Source of the DNA: a virus
Virus record (IMG/VR): IMGVR_UViG_3300040944_000023
Coordinates: 1 to 59,772 of that record
Reading direction: 5' to 3' (one strand)
DNA length: 59,772 nucleotides
Shown here: piece by piece, positions 10,373 to 20,075 of the stretch
How the letters are laid out: each line of letters begins with the position of its first letter
Numbering within the stretch: the first letter of the stretch is position 1
Translations under genes and position numbers: made by a program
The notes under the pieces: model-generated
What the model was told of the DNA's origin: nothing
What the model saw: the letters and a program-made list of their open reading frames with translations, nothing else
Databases searched by the model: none

Positions 10373-11475
10373 TGAACGTCCCCTTCGGTTGTACTCAATC
10401 CGACTTCACTGGAGCCTGCACCCGCTTCAATACACTCATTCAAAGAATCTGTGAACAGATAGTCACCGATGACGGGGTAGTGTATTCGGACATTTACGCC
10501 AACCGGGTCAATTACCCGGCAGCCAAATACCCGAAAAGCATCTTCGTGGCTACCGATCAGAATGTAGCCTACCAATCGCAGATGATAAGCGGTGCATCTC
10601 AGTGGGCCTATGTCGCGGGGATCATCTACGGCACGACTTCGGGGAGTGGAAATCTGATATCGAGTGATGCGGGAGTCTTGCTATTGACCAGCACGACCCC
10701 GGTCAAGTTATACCGATGGAGCGGATCGGCATGGCAGGATGTGACCCCTTCATCGGGAGCGGGTATCTCAACAAGTGGTCCTTTTACGTTGATCGACACC
10801 CATGCCAACCGCCTAGCCCATTATCCGGCATCCAAGTATCCGGCCGGGACACAATTCTTCGAAAGCAATTCCACATTCAGCGACCGGCAAGTAACCTACG
10901 TCGTCCAAAAAATCTCGGGGACAAATGTGTGGGTTTACCAAAGCGGTGTGTTTACGTCTTCCTACGCGAATATGCCCACAGACTTGTCGAGCAGCGATGC
11001 GGGATTTCGTTTCAGCGATCAGACTTACATGCACGAATGGCTTTGGAGCGGCACTGCTTGGGGTAATGCGCCGGGAGATCCCGGTTCCCAGTTCATCGTG
11101 ATGGCGGCGGCGGCTCCCCCAGGCGGGGTATGGTACCCGTGCGATGGGGCTGCACATACTTGCACCACGGCAACTGGGGGAACGACTAGCGTTACTCCGC
11201 CCAACTATAACGGAACCGTAGCGGCCATCTTCGGCGGAGGTTACGGCGAAACAGTTAACCCCGCTACGAGCCCAACACTGGAAGTACCGGCAAGCGCCAG
11301 CACTATCAGCGAAAGCGGCGCGGACGTTGCCGTGAGTACAGGGACCGGAAATCAGGTCACGCTGAAGACGCACACCCATAACGTGACGGTTTCACAGGCG
11401 CTCATCAATCCGCCAACTGTGGCAAACGGTGGGTTACCGGCGTACTTCACCTGTTCGTTTTGGTTGAGGGCTTAG
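10372..11475 (+). CDS. Tail fibre / tail-collar-like protein
   Basis: 367 residues; the start overlaps the previous stop. Two similar N-terminal modules (IYANRVNYPAAKYPKSIF near 45 and HANRLAHYPASKYPAG near 145) suggest an internal duplication. The C-terminal half has the phage tail-collar pattern: GSQFIVMAAAAPPGGVWYPCDGA, then a HTHN motif and an FWLRA end, as in microcystin-dependent-protein/collar fibres where HxH ligands bind a metal. Likely a receptor-binding fibre or its distal part. Confidence 0.6.
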   Translation: MNVPFGCTQSDFTGACTRFNTLIQRICEQIVTDDGVVYSDIYANRVNYPAAKYPKSIFVATDQNVAYQSQMISGASQWAYVAGIIYGTTSGSGNLISSDAGVLLLTSTTPVKLYRWSGSAWQDVTPSSGAGISTSGPFTLIDTHANRLAHYPASKYPAGTQFFESNSTFSDRQVTYVVQKISGTNVWVYQSGVFTSSYANMPTDLSSSDAGFRFSDQTYMHEWLWSGTAWGNAPGDPGSQFIVMAAAAPPGGVWYPCDGAAHTCTTATGGTTSVTPPNYNGTVAAIFGGGYGETVNPATSPTLEVPASASTISESGADVAVSTGTGNQVTLKTHTHNVTVSQALINPPTVANGGLPAYFTCSFWLRA

Positions 11476-11513
11476 ATTGTGTTTTTAACGACATAAGACT
11501 AAAGTTGAAAGTG

Positions 11514-12086
11514 ATGGCTACCGCTACCAGCGTACTCCAGATAAAAGCGCACCCAGAGGTGTTCGTAGCCAGCGACATTTCTCAGAGTTTGATGGCCAGA
11601 GCCTATATTCAGATGGAGGCCGATAACCTTCTGGAGACAGTCTTCTTCAGCCACGTCCCCACTCTCAAAGAGTTCATCGGGTGGCTTGAAGCCAAGGACA
11701 ACCGCTATCTCGGCTGTTTTATCCGCAACGATGCCCATGAAGCACGCTTGGCCGGTCTCGCGTGGCTCTGGAGCATCCGGGGAGGTTCTGGAGGACGGAA
11801 AGCCGATTGCGGGTTCGTAATATTCAGGGAATACATGCACCACCGGATTCCTTTGCGGTTGATCGAGAAGACCCTTGAGTATTCGTTTGAAACGGAAAAC
11901 CTTGATATCCTGTACGGCTTGAGCCTCGCTGACAACCGGGCCACCCTGATTTTTGGGAGACGGCTCGGCTTCACTTTTTTACCCCCTCTGCCAAAGTTCG
12001 CATCGTACCATGGAGTTCCTGCCGACGCCGTCATGTCCTACCTGACTAGGGAGGACTGGCGAGTACAACGTGGGACTGGGGGTTAA
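11514..12086 (+). CDS. GNAT-fold protein, T7 gp13-like position
   Basis: About 190 residues from the ATG at 11514 (MATATSVLQ); an earlier TTG at 11460 would overlap the upstream gene. The layout LARAYIQMEADNLL, then FIGWLEAKDN, a central VIFREYMHHRIPLRLIEKTLEYSF helix and LYGLSLADNRATLIFGRRLGF matches GNAT N-acetyltransferases (the 'N..a..l..klGF' end of the fold). In podoviruses a small protein of this kind often sits between tail-tube and internal virion genes. An acetyltransferase activity is not shown. The 14-bp site at 12063 lies in its last codons. Confidence 0.5.
   Translation: MATATSVLQIKAHPEVFVASDISQSLMARAYIQMEADNLLETVFFSHVPTLKEFIGWLEAKDNRYLGCFIRNDAHEARLAGLAWLWSIRGGSGGRKADCGFVIFREYMHHRIPLRLIEKTLEYSFETENLDILYGLSLADNRATLIFGRRLGFTFLPPLPKFASYHGVPADAVMSYLTREDWRVQRGTGG
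12063..12076 (-). promoter_or_regulatory. Dispersed 14-bp site (GTACAACGTGGGAC)
   Basis: Copy 2, ending 7 bases before the stop codon of the GNAT-like gene and just before the next start at 12090. Confidence 0.6.
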
Positions 12087-12089
12087 AGC

Positions 12090-12710
12090 ATGACCAATTC
12101 GCAATGGAGGCGATTCGGGTACGTCTCCCGTCTCAGCCTAATCACCCGCGGTGGGCCTTCCACGCAGCCGGTGACCAACACAGCCAACCAGGAGACAGCC
12201 GTCGCCACAGCGGAAACCCCGCAAGCCATGGCCAATCAGACCGAAGCCCTAGAACTTCAACAGCCGCTCATCGCTCAGCAGACGGCTTTAGCCTCAGGTG
12301 ATCGTTCAGCGGCTCTAGCGGCGGCGATGCCCACTATTTCCACTATCACCAGCGGGTTTAACGCTTCGCAAGAACAAATCATGAATAACATCCCGCCAGG
12401 ACCGGCAAGGGATGCGGCGTTGGCAAATCTCCAGACTCAACGGGCAACGACGACGGCGAATACCGAAGCCGGGATGATTAACCAGGCCCCAACCACTCTG
12501 GCAAACATCGGGTCTGGCGTAGGGGCATTCGGACTTCAACAATTAGGCGCAGCGTTGAGTGGCTACAGCGGGGCTTCGCAGAGCGAACAGGCCGTTATGA
12601 ATGTGCAGGAGCAGCAGCAGGCCGCGAAGCTTGGGGTTATTGGTGAAGGGTTGGGCGGTCTGGGAACCGCAGCCGGGGGAGCGTTCTCGAACCCAAACTT
12701 TAAGTTCTGA
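12090..12710 (+). CDS. Putative internal virion protein (Ala/Gln-rich)
   Basis: 206 residues, very rich in Ala, Gln and Thr, with long helical stretches (QTEALELQQPLIAQQTAL, DRSAALAAAMPTIS) and a Gly-rich hydrophobic C-terminal part (IGEGLGGLGTAAGGAF). Composition, size and place after the GNAT-like gene resemble T7 gp14-type ejection proteins. No motif proves this. The gene starts 3 bases after the previous stop. Confidence 0.45.
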   Translation: MTNSQWRRFGYVSRLSLITRGGPSTQPVTNTANQETAVATAETPQAMANQTEALELQQPLIAQQTALASGDRSAALAAAMPTISTITSGFNASQEQIMNNIPPGPARDAALANLQTQRATTTANTEAGMINQAPTTLANIGSGVGAFGLQQLGAALSGYSGASQSEQAVMNVQEQQQAAKLGVIGEGLGGLGTAAGGAFSNPNFKF

Positions 12711-12713
12711 GGG

Positions 12714-13217
12714 TTAAATATGCTTCCAGTGTTCACGTCTGACGATTTGGCCAATAGTCGATCGAGTAACGCCGAACATTCTCCCAATAGTCGGCTGACT
12801 CCATCTCCCGCTCGCCCAGAGTTCCCTGATTTTCAACACCCTAGGAGCGGTGAGCTTAGCCATTGCATCCCATTCGCCGCGAGTTCCTCTGCCTTTGTTG
12901 GCCATGTCTTCGTGGTTGGTGTGGTGCGTTCCTTTAAACAGATGTTTTCCATTACAGCATGGTGGGTTGTCGCAAGTATGGCACACCAGAAACGGGTACG
13001 GATCTTCGCCATAGTGAAGGAAATATGCGATGCGGTTCGCCAGCAATTTGCGCTCGATGTCGTTTCTATAGATAACGACCTGCCCGTATCCCTTGTTGTT
13101 CTTTTTGCCCCTGTAGGGCCAGCATTCATCTGGTCCCCCGACTTCGATGAGCGAGCGGAATTTATCGATGTAGCGTTGGGGGATTTCAGGAAGTGGTTTA
13201 CACTTGGTCTTGGGCAT
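12714..13217 (-). CDS. HNH endonuclease, probably a free-standing homing enzyme
   Basis: 167 residues on the strand opposite to all flanking virion genes, which marks it as an insertion. The core CHTCDNPPCCNGKHLFKGT followed by HHTNHEDMANKGR is the HNH_3 type found in phage homing endonucleases: Cys pairs hold zinc, and the His/Asn residues form the beta-beta-alpha metal site. The C-terminus (WSQPTIGRMFGVTRSTIGQIV) is a helix-turn-helix that probably helps choose the target. It fills almost exactly the gap between two virion genes. Confidence 0.85.
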   Translation of the reverse strand: MPKTKCKPLPEIPQRYIDKFRSLIEVGGPDECWPYRGKKNNKGYGQVVIYRNDIERKLLANRIAYFLHYGEDPYPFLVCHTCDNPPCCNGKHLFKGTHHTNHEDMANKGRGTRGEWDAMAKLTAPRVLKIRELWASGRWSQPTIGRMFGVTRSTIGQIVRREHWKHI

Positions 13218-13311
13218 CTGATCCCTCCAGTGGATCGGGTGTTCAGGGCCATGAGAACGTCAACAGCGTTCCCGTGGCCCAACTTGTATTGTAGCACCGA
13301 AGAGGCCCTTT

Positions 13312-14919
13312 ATGGCTGACAACAACCAGTCTGTTTTCTCTCCTCCTGATCCGAATTTTTACGCTGGGCCGTTCTCAAACTGGCTACAACCGCAACCTCA
13401 ACAGCCAATTCAGGCACCACAAGCCTATCCCGGTAAGGCTGCGGGCATCGCTTACGGAATCGAGAAATTCCTTGAAGGCGTAACGAAAGGCCGCAAGGCC
13501 AAATACGCCCAACAAGAAGATGAGAAATTCAAGCGGCAACAGGGATTCGTGAGCCAGGTCAATATGATGCTCAAGGACCCTGAGTTGAGCGAAGAGGCCA
13601 AAAATAAGATCCGGCAGCAGTTCTTTCAAGAGCAAGGGTACGCCATCAAGGAAGTACTCCCAAAGGGATCAGGGAAAGACAAGAGCGCGGGGAAGGGGAA
13701 GGATGACACGCAGAAGAACCAGCATGGGCTGGTAATTCATGCCTTGCACGACTTAGCGGAAGGTCTGACGGGCGGCAAGATGCCCAAAGGCGGACCCGAT
13801 CCTGGAAAAACAGGAGACATACTTCAGGCCACCTATTACAATCCCGATGGCAGCGTGAAACCGGAGTTCTCGAAGACTAAGGCGCTCTCGACAATTACGC
13901 AGCAGTACCAAGACGCAACCAAAGGAGTCTCCAACCTAGAAGAAGCCTATGGGGCTACTAAGGGATTGCATGATAAGGTCGTTCAGATCTTTGGCGGCGA
14001 TCAAAAACAAGCTGCCGAATGGGAATCCAGGCAGTTGGCGCAGTATCCACCGCTTCCGGCCGACCCAATGAAGCGTTTGGAGCAAAAGATTATTGACGAA
14101 CAAGAGGCGGCTCGGAGAGGGAGTCATCCCGCAGGCCCCCCGTCCCTCGTAGCGCGGCGACAGCCGGTCGCCAACGCTAATTTCAGCCCGATGTATCAGG
14201 GCGGAGCCTCCCGTCCCCAGCAGCCTCCTGAGCCTGTTACAACCGGGCAAGTACCAGGGAGCCCACGGTCGCTGCGGGACGTAGCTATTGACGAGATGTA
14301 CGGAAAACGTGAACGTGTGAACCTGTCTAACCCACAGGACCCAACGCAACAAGTGGCAGCGGAATATGACCCACGACTGGATACGATGGTTGACCCAATG
14401 ACCAAACTGCCGCTTCCTGCTGACATGCAAGGTTGGCTCAAGGAAACCGGGGTGTATCATCCACCTCGTAATCCACTAGAAAAGATCGGAGTCGTTAAGG
14501 GCGCAAAGGGTGAAAATAAATATCAGATGTACGACCCGAATACTAAACAATACATCTTGACTCCTGGAGAGGCGTATGAACGAAGCGCATCGTCAGAGAT
14601 TGCCGACTTACGCCAGGACGAGAATTTTTTTAACCGTGAGCAGTCGATTTACGGGCGATATGCGAACGAGGTAGAAAGAATCAACTCTCGACACGACAGC
14701 GAAGCTACCAGGATTTCCCTTTCCATGGCTCCCCCAAGTGATCGGGCGGCGGCTGACAAACTCAATAACGAAGCCGAGCAAAAGCAACTGAAACAAGCTG
14801 AAACAGATCGCGATCATATGCTTGACGTCCTCTACAACCAGCACAAGAAACAACGGGCCAAGGGGGATTCGTCAAGCGGGTTCACTAGCGAAGACGTAGA
14901 TCGTCTGCCTGGGGGATAA
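13312..14919 (+). CDS. Putative internal virion / ejection protein
   Basis: 535 residues. The N-terminus is Pro/Gln-rich (NWLQPQPQQPIQAPQ), followed by a basic helical segment (EKFLEGVTKGRKAKYAQQ) and long charged, probably coiled, helices near 430-520 (NNEAEQKQLKQAETDRDH). No enzyme motif is seen. Size and position match the second of three large ejection proteins in T7-like phages (gp15 position), so this is a positional call. Confidence 0.45.
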   Translation: MADNNQSVFSPPDPNFYAGPFSNWLQPQPQQPIQAPQAYPGKAAGIAYGIEKFLEGVTKGRKAKYAQQEDEKFKRQQGFVSQVNMMLKDPELSEEAKNKIRQQFFQEQGYAIKEVLPKGSGKDKSAGKGKDDTQKNQHGLVIHALHDLAEGLTGGKMPKGGPDPGKTGDILQATYYNPDGSVKPEFSKTKALSTITQQYQDATKGVSNLEEAYGATKGLHDKVVQIFGGDQKQAAEWESRQLAQYPPLPADPMKRLEQKIIDEQEAARRGSHPAGPPSLVARRQPVANANFSPMYQGGASRPQQPPEPVTTGQVPGSPRSLRDVAIDEMYGKRERVNLSNPQDPTQQVAAEYDPRLDTMVDPMTKLPLPADMQGWLKETGVYHPPRNPLEKIGVVKGAKGENKYQMYDPNTKQYILTPGEAYERSASSEIADLRQDENFFNREQSIYGRYANEVERINSRHDSEATRISLSMAPPSDRAAADKLNNEAEQKQLKQAETDRDHMLDVLYNQHKKQRAKGDSSSGFTSEDVDRLPGG

Positions 14920-14922
14920 AAG

Positions 14923-17900
14923 GTGGCAGACCAACTCCCTGACATTTTCGAGCAGAAACCACCGAGCCTTCCGCCGAGCCCTCCTCCTCGTTCGTCTGCC
15001 GAAAACAAGACAGTTACTCCATCGTTGCCGGATATCTTCGAATCGGCACCCAAACAAGAAGCCGCACCGCAACCCAACGCCCCAAAGGGGAACATAGCGA
15101 CGACATCTCTATTAAAGTACTTTGGGAAAGGAACAACGGTCACAGAAGCCTACGACAAGCTGGCAAAAACCATACTCCCTCGTTCCATCCAGAGATCCAA
15201 GGGTGCTGACTGGATGTCTCGCTTTGCTGTCGAACTCGGCAAGGCCCCTCCTGAGGTTGTGGATTTCGTCACCTCTCCGGTGGGCTTGGCCCTGACGGCA
15301 GCGCATTTATTCCCTGCTACTGCGCCGGTAGCTGGTATTGTAGACCTCGGAATTGGTTTCGGGGGGTTGATGCAGGCCGCCCCTAAATCAACCAAGGCTT
15401 TCAAGAGTGGCTCGCCTGAGGATTGGGCCGATGCGATTGCTGATATTGTCACGTCGCTAGGAGCGGCTAAGGCGGGGGCTAAAACCCTAGTCGCTAGGAC
15501 CGCTGGGTATCGCCTCGTTCCCTTAGAGGAAAGATCGGCCCTGCGGAAGCAGATCGCTCAGGCTCCCGACGAAGCTAAGATTCCGATGCTCGAAAAAGCC
15601 AAAGCTGAAGCGCCGTCAAAGGGACTCCAAAAACTTTACGAACACCAAGGTGCCAGGGACATAGCGGATGTATTCGACGTGCCGAAACCTAAGCTTTTGC
15701 AAATATCGGCTGACATTGTCGCTGACAGAGCAGCCTTTAAAGCCATAAGAAACTTTGACATCAACAGCTTCCTCTACGATTTTAAAGCAGAGGTTCCAGT
15801 TGCCGATAGGGATATTCGAAAGTTAGGATACGTCATACAGGGCGATGCAACAGCAGATGAAGTCGGCCTTTCAAAGGAAGCGCGGCAATGGTTGCCAGAA
15901 CTTCGTAAGTGGACTAAAGAGCAGGACGATTTACTGCGCGCCGCGTGGGGAGACTCAGTGTCTCTCCAGGAATCCGAGGCGTATCTGACCCAGATGTGGG
16001 ACTTTAAGGGACGCGACCCCGCATTTCGCGCCGGGGTGTCTCGCACGCTGATGCACGACCCCTATCTTAAGGAGCGTAAGATTCCAGGGTACAAAACAGG
16101 AATCGAGGAGTACGGGTTAAAACCTAAATATACCGACGTCGCAGATGTCTTAAAACTTCGTGCGGATACCGCAACTCAGGTGATTGCGAACGTTAGGATG
16201 GCGAATTGGCTCCGTAGCATGGGAACAATTGTCACTGAAACGGAAGCAAAGGACCTTGGCCTAAATGGATGGAAGCGGGCAACGGATGCCGAGGCTCTTT
16301 ACCGCGTGACTTACGCTGGCACTACCACCAAAGAACACATGCCGTACTTTGAGCGCCGTCCCGTTTATGTCCACCCAGACTTCGACATGGCAGTAAACTC
16401 TGTATTCGGTCACGGCCTACCGACAATAGGAGAATCCGGTAAGACGACCCTGTTCGGAGCCCTGGACACGATGCGAGCCCTCGGAAAGCGAGCGATATTC
16501 ACTTTCTCGATGTTCCACTACAACACGCTGAGTGAACAGGGTCGGGCGATCTACGCTCTCCGTAAGCCGCTGCCGGGGATCGGCAAGACGCCAAAAGGAG
16601 TTCGTGCTGGAGATGCCTTGCGGCAAACCTTTTTATTTAATCCGCACTTCTTTAGTGGGGTGAAGTCTGGCGTCTACGAAGCCATTGGTCGATCAGGTGA
16701 TCGCCCCCCAGTGATGCGCATGGACCCTTCAATTGTGCGCGAGGCATTAGGGCGTGGCCTTAACCTGAACAGCGAAGAACGTGAGGGATGGCTGATTGAC
16801 CGGCTGAGAGACATGACGGCCAGTAATAACATTTTTGCCAAGGTCTCCGGTGGTCCTGTCAGAACGATGGCATCGTTGATGTCCTCATGGGATAGCGCTC
16901 TTTGGGACTACTATCACCAAGGAACGATGCTGGATGCTTATGAAACCATCATGGCCGATGAACTCCCAAAGTTAGGCAAGGATGCAACACCAGAACGAAT
17001 CGACGACCTGGGGCGCACCGTTGCCAATCATGTAAATAACGCCTACGGGGCCGTCAGTTGGGAGAAAATGCTCATTAGTCCACGGGCGAGACAGGCGTTG
17101 AACTTCCTTATGCTTGCTCCTGGCTGGTCAGTATCGAGGCTTCGCGTGCTAACCAGTGGGTTCGAGAACGAAGCGGCTTCTCGAATTACAAGCAAATACG
17201 TGACGGGAGCGGCATTATCCTGGTTTCTGACGACGCAAGCACTCAACTACGCCTTAAGTGGATATTTTAAAACGGAAGATCGCAGCGGTAAAAAAGGAGC
17301 ACATTTTTCTTGGGACAACCCAGGCCCCCCCGCTCGTGTAGGAGATCAATACCTCGACAGTCTCACCACAAATGCCTTTAATGTATCTGTCGGTTATAAT
17401 CCAGATGGCTCGCAGCGTTATCTCGAATTAGGCAAGGGGTTTCGTGAGCCAATGGGTTGGCTGATGTCGCCAATTGAGACACTGGGTAACAAGTTATCCC
17501 TGCCGCTTCGCTGGAGTATCGTACAACTTGGTTATCACGAACCGGGCAGCGGTTTCGAAGAAATCAACCCACGAGCAAGCGGCGGAGAACAGGCCACACA
17601 GCGTCTCTATGCGAGCGCGGAGGCATTGGGAATCCCTTTGGTTGCTCGTGGAGTAATCCAGAAGGGAGCCCACAAGTTGTTCCCTGAAACCATTGCGGCC
17701 CCCACGGCCAGTTCCCAGTTATTCGGCTTCCCGACACGTAGGGGGATGAGTCTGACTACCGCCATTAAGGAATACGGCAACGCTGCCGACCTAAATAACT
17801 GGGATATGGCCTCGGAAGTGTTGGCAGCGGCTGCGATAAATAAGGTTGATCCGCGCTCGGTGATTCGGGGATACCGTTCGGATAAACGAAAAAAGCAGAG

Positions 17901-17958
17901 GCAAGTTGCTGGCTCTCAAGTTGAATACGATGCCTTTGGGAATGTGGTGAAGAAATGA
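14923..17958 (+). CDS. Large putative internal virion protein (gp16-like position)
   Basis: 1011 residues from GTG at 14923, 3 bases after the previous stop, with an AAAAGG ribosome site. The N-terminal 70 residues are Pro-rich with two LPDIFE repeats (near 5 and 37). Hydrophobic segments follow near 125-160 (VGLALTAAHLFPATAPVAGIVDLGIGFG), and the rest is mostly helical. A long, partly hydrophobic protein at this spot fits the largest ejection protein of podoviruses, which spans the cell envelope during DNA entry. No lytic transglycosylase motif was found. Confidence 0.45.
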   Translation: MADQLPDIFEQKPPSLPPSPPPRSSAENKTVTPSLPDIFESAPKQEAAPQPNAPKGNIATTSLLKYFGKGTTVTEAYDKLAKTILPRSIQRSKGADWMSRFAVELGKAPPEVVDFVTSPVGLALTAAHLFPATAPVAGIVDLGIGFGGLMQAAPKSTKAFKSGSPEDWADAIADIVTSLGAAKAGAKTLVARTAGYRLVPLEERSALRKQIAQAPDEAKIPMLEKAKAEAPSKGLQKLYEHQGARDIADVFDVPKPKLLQISADIVADRAAFKAIRNFDINSFLYDFKAEVPVADRDIRKLGYVIQGDATADEVGLSKEARQWLPELRKWTKEQDDLLRAAWGDSVSLQESEAYLTQMWDFKGRDPAFRAGVSRTLMHDPYLKERKIPGYKTGIEEYGLKPKYTDVADVLKLRADTATQVIANVRMANWLRSMGTIVTETEAKDLGLNGWKRATDAEALYRVTYAGTTTKEHMPYFERRPVYVHPDFDMAVNSVFGHGLPTIGESGKTTLFGALDTMRALGKRAIFTFSMFHYNTLSEQGRAIYALRKPLPGIGKTPKGVRAGDALRQTFLFNPHFFSGVKSGVYEAIGRSGDRPPVMRMDPSIVREALGRGLNLNSEEREGWLIDRLRDMTASNNIFAKVSGGPVRTMASLMSSWDSALWDYYHQGTMLDAYETIMADELPKLGKDATPERIDDLGRTVANHVNNAYGAVSWEKMLISPRARQALNFLMLAPGWSVSRLRVLTSGFENEAASRITSKYVTGAALSWFLTTQALNYALSGYFKTEDRSGKKGAHFSWDNPGPPARVGDQYLDSLTTNAFNVSVGYNPDGSQRYLELGKGFREPMGWLMSPIETLGNKLSLPLRWSIVQLGYHEPGSGFEEINPRASGGEQATQRLYASAEALGIPLVARGVIQKGAHKLFPETIAAPTASSQLFGFPTRRGMSLTTAIKEYGNAADLNNWDMASEVLAAAAINKVDPRSVIRGYRSDKRKKQRQVAGSQVEYDAFGNVVKK

Positions 17959-19880
17959 CCCCTCAGCCCCAGAAACCTCGCGAAGTCACCGCAGAAGAGT
18001 TCGCGACTAAGATGAAACAGGCTGTGACATCGGGTGACCCGAAGTACGACGTCTACCGGCAGGCCACCAAGCAGATGCTTAAGGAGACTCCGGGTAAAAT
18101 AACCCCACAACAATGGGCCCAGTACATGCAAGGGCACGTTCCTGGGTTTAACAACCTGTACAGTATCAAGGGCCTTGAGCCGTCAGACGGTGCCCCGAAA
18201 TCCGCCAACGGTAAGCCTGAGAGTCCGCCTGAACCATCCGGCAAAGCACATTTTCCCTCCTTGTCCGAGGTAGGCACGGCAATCAAGAACCAGTTGACCG
18301 GCGGTTCCGTACTCCCAGGGCTGGCGTTTCTGCCGTCTGAGGTAGTACAGGGAGTCGTCAAGCCTGCTGTTGAGAAAGGTGCCGCTTGGGCTGCCCAGGA
18401 AATCCCTAAAGTAGCTGGAGCGCCTAAGAATGTTCAGGAGTTCTCGGCGGGGTTAGGTGAAGGACTGGCCGACACCGGACTCAGTATGACATCTCCGCTC
18501 AACGCAGCCTTTCTTATTGGGTCGATACTGCTACCGGAATCCAAACTCGCCAATTTTCCGCGAGCGGCCAAAGCCATAAACGTTCTAGGTAAAATGATAA
18601 AAACTGGCTTTATCGGCGCACAGAGTTATGACTTTATTCAGTCTTTTCCAGAGGCGGCAGATGCGCTCCAATCTGGTAATTACCGTGAAGTCGGAAAGCA
18701 GGCCGCTCGCGCTTTAGGTGACATAGCCCTAATTGCAGCAGCGACCAAAGGCGGTAAGGCCGGTAAGCCTCCAGTCGAAGCGAAGCCCACCGTGGAAACT
18801 CCGAAGGGGCCAGAAGGTCCTGTTGGTCCGCCCGCCCCACCCCCTCCAGAGGCCAAGACTGAATCTCCCAAGCTGTCACCCGCCCAAACCGCCTGGGACA
18901 AAGTCGCCAACGCCACCGAAGCGGAAAAGCAACGACTTCTTGATGACGCCCTGAAGAAGTTTGAAGCTCGACAAGCCAAGACCCCAGCAGCGGGAAAGCC
19001 TTTAGCGAAGCCACCTGAGCGAGTACAGGAGACCAAACCACCCGCCAAGCCATCCCCGAAGTCTATTCCTACCCCGGTTTCCCAGGAAACCCCCGCTGCT
19101 GGCCCACAGAAGCCCGCCACTGCTTCGACTGCGGCCCCGCCACCTGAGCCCACCCCGGAATCCATAGGCCGTTCTCAGGTTTCTGGAGTGCGTAGGGAGG
19201 CCATGGCAAGCCAAGGGAAAGAGCCTGTCTTGCCAGTCCCGAGTCCCGAGAAAATGGGTGTGCTGGAAAATCCTCCACACAAGCAGAATGTGGTGGAAAT
19301 GCCAAAAACGGGGGAACCCGCAGGGAAGCCCTCCCTTCCTCCTGAACCCGTTGTCGCAAAGGAATCCCCCGAGGACAAGATTGCGGCTAACAATAAGCGG
19401 ATCGCGGAACTGGAAGCGAAATTAAAGGCAGGAGAAAAGCCTTCCCCACCACCTGAAGTACAACGTGGGACTCCAAAAGGACGTGAAAAGGATTCGGGAG
19501 CGCTAGCCAATCTTCCGCCCGAATCGGCGACCGCCCCTCCGAAAACTGAGGGGGCGCAGAAGGGCTCCAGCGCTCCCGAGACGTCAGAACAACAGGAACT
19601 ACATCAAGCCGTGCGATCTATATTCGAGAAGGCCACCGAAGTAAACCTTGAGGGCATACGACTGACAGCCAAAGACGCCAGCGGGAAAACGATCAGTGCC
19701 CTCGAATACGATTCAGACCAAGCCCCAGCGAATGTCTCTAAAATGCTTTCTCGATACGGCGGCAAGATCAAGAGCATTGAAGTAGAACCACTCGGGCGCA
19801 ATAAGGCCGGAATTCGGAAGTGGACCAAGTTTTTGAACGGCACCGTAATCCAAAATCCGCCCCTAACAGGTCACAATTAG
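17955..19880 (+). CDS. Pro/Lys-rich virion-associated protein
   Basis: 641 residues; its ATG overlaps the preceding TGA. Residues 100-240 contain hydrophobic helices (GLALLPSEVV-like, MTSPLNAAFLIGSILL). Residues 260-530 are low-complexity Pro/Lys/Ala/Glu (for example GPEGPVGPPAPPPPEAK), a likely disordered linker. A small C-terminal domain (residues 550-640) ends in RKWTKFLNGTVIQNPPL. Probably structural. A 14-bp site lies inside it at 19458. Confidence 0.4.
   Translation: MTPQPQKPREVTAEEFATKMKQAVTSGDPKYDVYRQATKQMLKETPGKITPQQWAQYMQGHVPGFNNLYSIKGLEPSDGAPKSANGKPESPPEPSGKAHFPSLSEVGTAIKNQLTGGSVLPGLAFLPSEVVQGVVKPAVEKGAAWAAQEIPKVAGAPKNVQEFSAGLGEGLADTGLSMTSPLNAAFLIGSILLPESKLANFPRAAKAINVLGKMIKTGFIGAQSYDFIQSFPEAADALQSGNYREVGKQAARALGDIALIAAATKGGKAGKPPVEAKPTVETPKGPEGPVGPPAPPPPEAKTESPKLSPAQTAWDKVANATEAEKQRLLDDALKKFEARQAKTPAAGKPLAKPPERVQETKPPAKPSPKSIPTPVSQETPAAGPQKPATASTAAPPPEPTPESIGRSQVSGVRREAMASQGKEPVLPVPSPEKMGVLENPPHKQNVVEMPKTGEPAGKPSLPPEPVVAKESPEDKIAANNKRIAELEAKLKAGEKPSPPPEVQRGTPKGREKDSGALANLPPESATAPPKTEGAQKGSSAPETSEQQELHQAVRSIFEKATEVNLEGIRLTAKDASGKTISALEYDSDQAPANVSKMLSRYGGKIKSIEVEPLGRNKAGIRKWTKFLNGTVIQNPPLTGHN
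19458..19471 (-). promoter_or_regulatory. Dispersed 14-bp site (GTACAACGTGGGAC)
   Basis: Copy 3, inside the disordered-linker part of the virion-associated gene. Confidence 0.6.
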
Positions 19881-19889
19881 GAGGATATT

Positions 19890-20075
19890 ATGCCCTGGAA
19901 ACCAAGTGATGCCAAGCGCCACACGAAAAAAGCGAAAAGCCGAAAGGCCCAGAGACAATGGAGCCACGTTTCGAACAGCATGTTGGAACGCGGGTACTCA
20001 GAGGGTGCCGCCATAAGAGCGGCTAACTCTGTGGTGAAGAAACGGAAGGCAAAGCGGGGTCGGAGTCGGAGATGA
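19890..20075 (+). CDS. Small basic phage protein (PWKPSDAKRHTKKA family)
   Basis: 61 residues, preceded by a strong GGAGGATATT ribosome site. It is very Lys/Arg-rich. The opening PWKPSDAKRHTKKA and the later GYSEGAAIRAANSVVKK are familiar from many small uncharacterised phage and plasmid proteins; function unknown, nucleic-acid binding plausible from charge. Last gene of the virion block; its 3' end overlaps the convergent minus-strand gene by 53 bases. Confidence 0.7.
   Translation: MPWKPSDAKRHTKKAKSRKAQRQWSHVSNSMLERGYSEGAAIRAANSVVKKRKAKRGRSRR

Noticed and set aside
12720-13319. Plus-strand frame across the HNH gene
   Set aside because: Antisense to the HNH motif-bearing gene; its product shows no motif.
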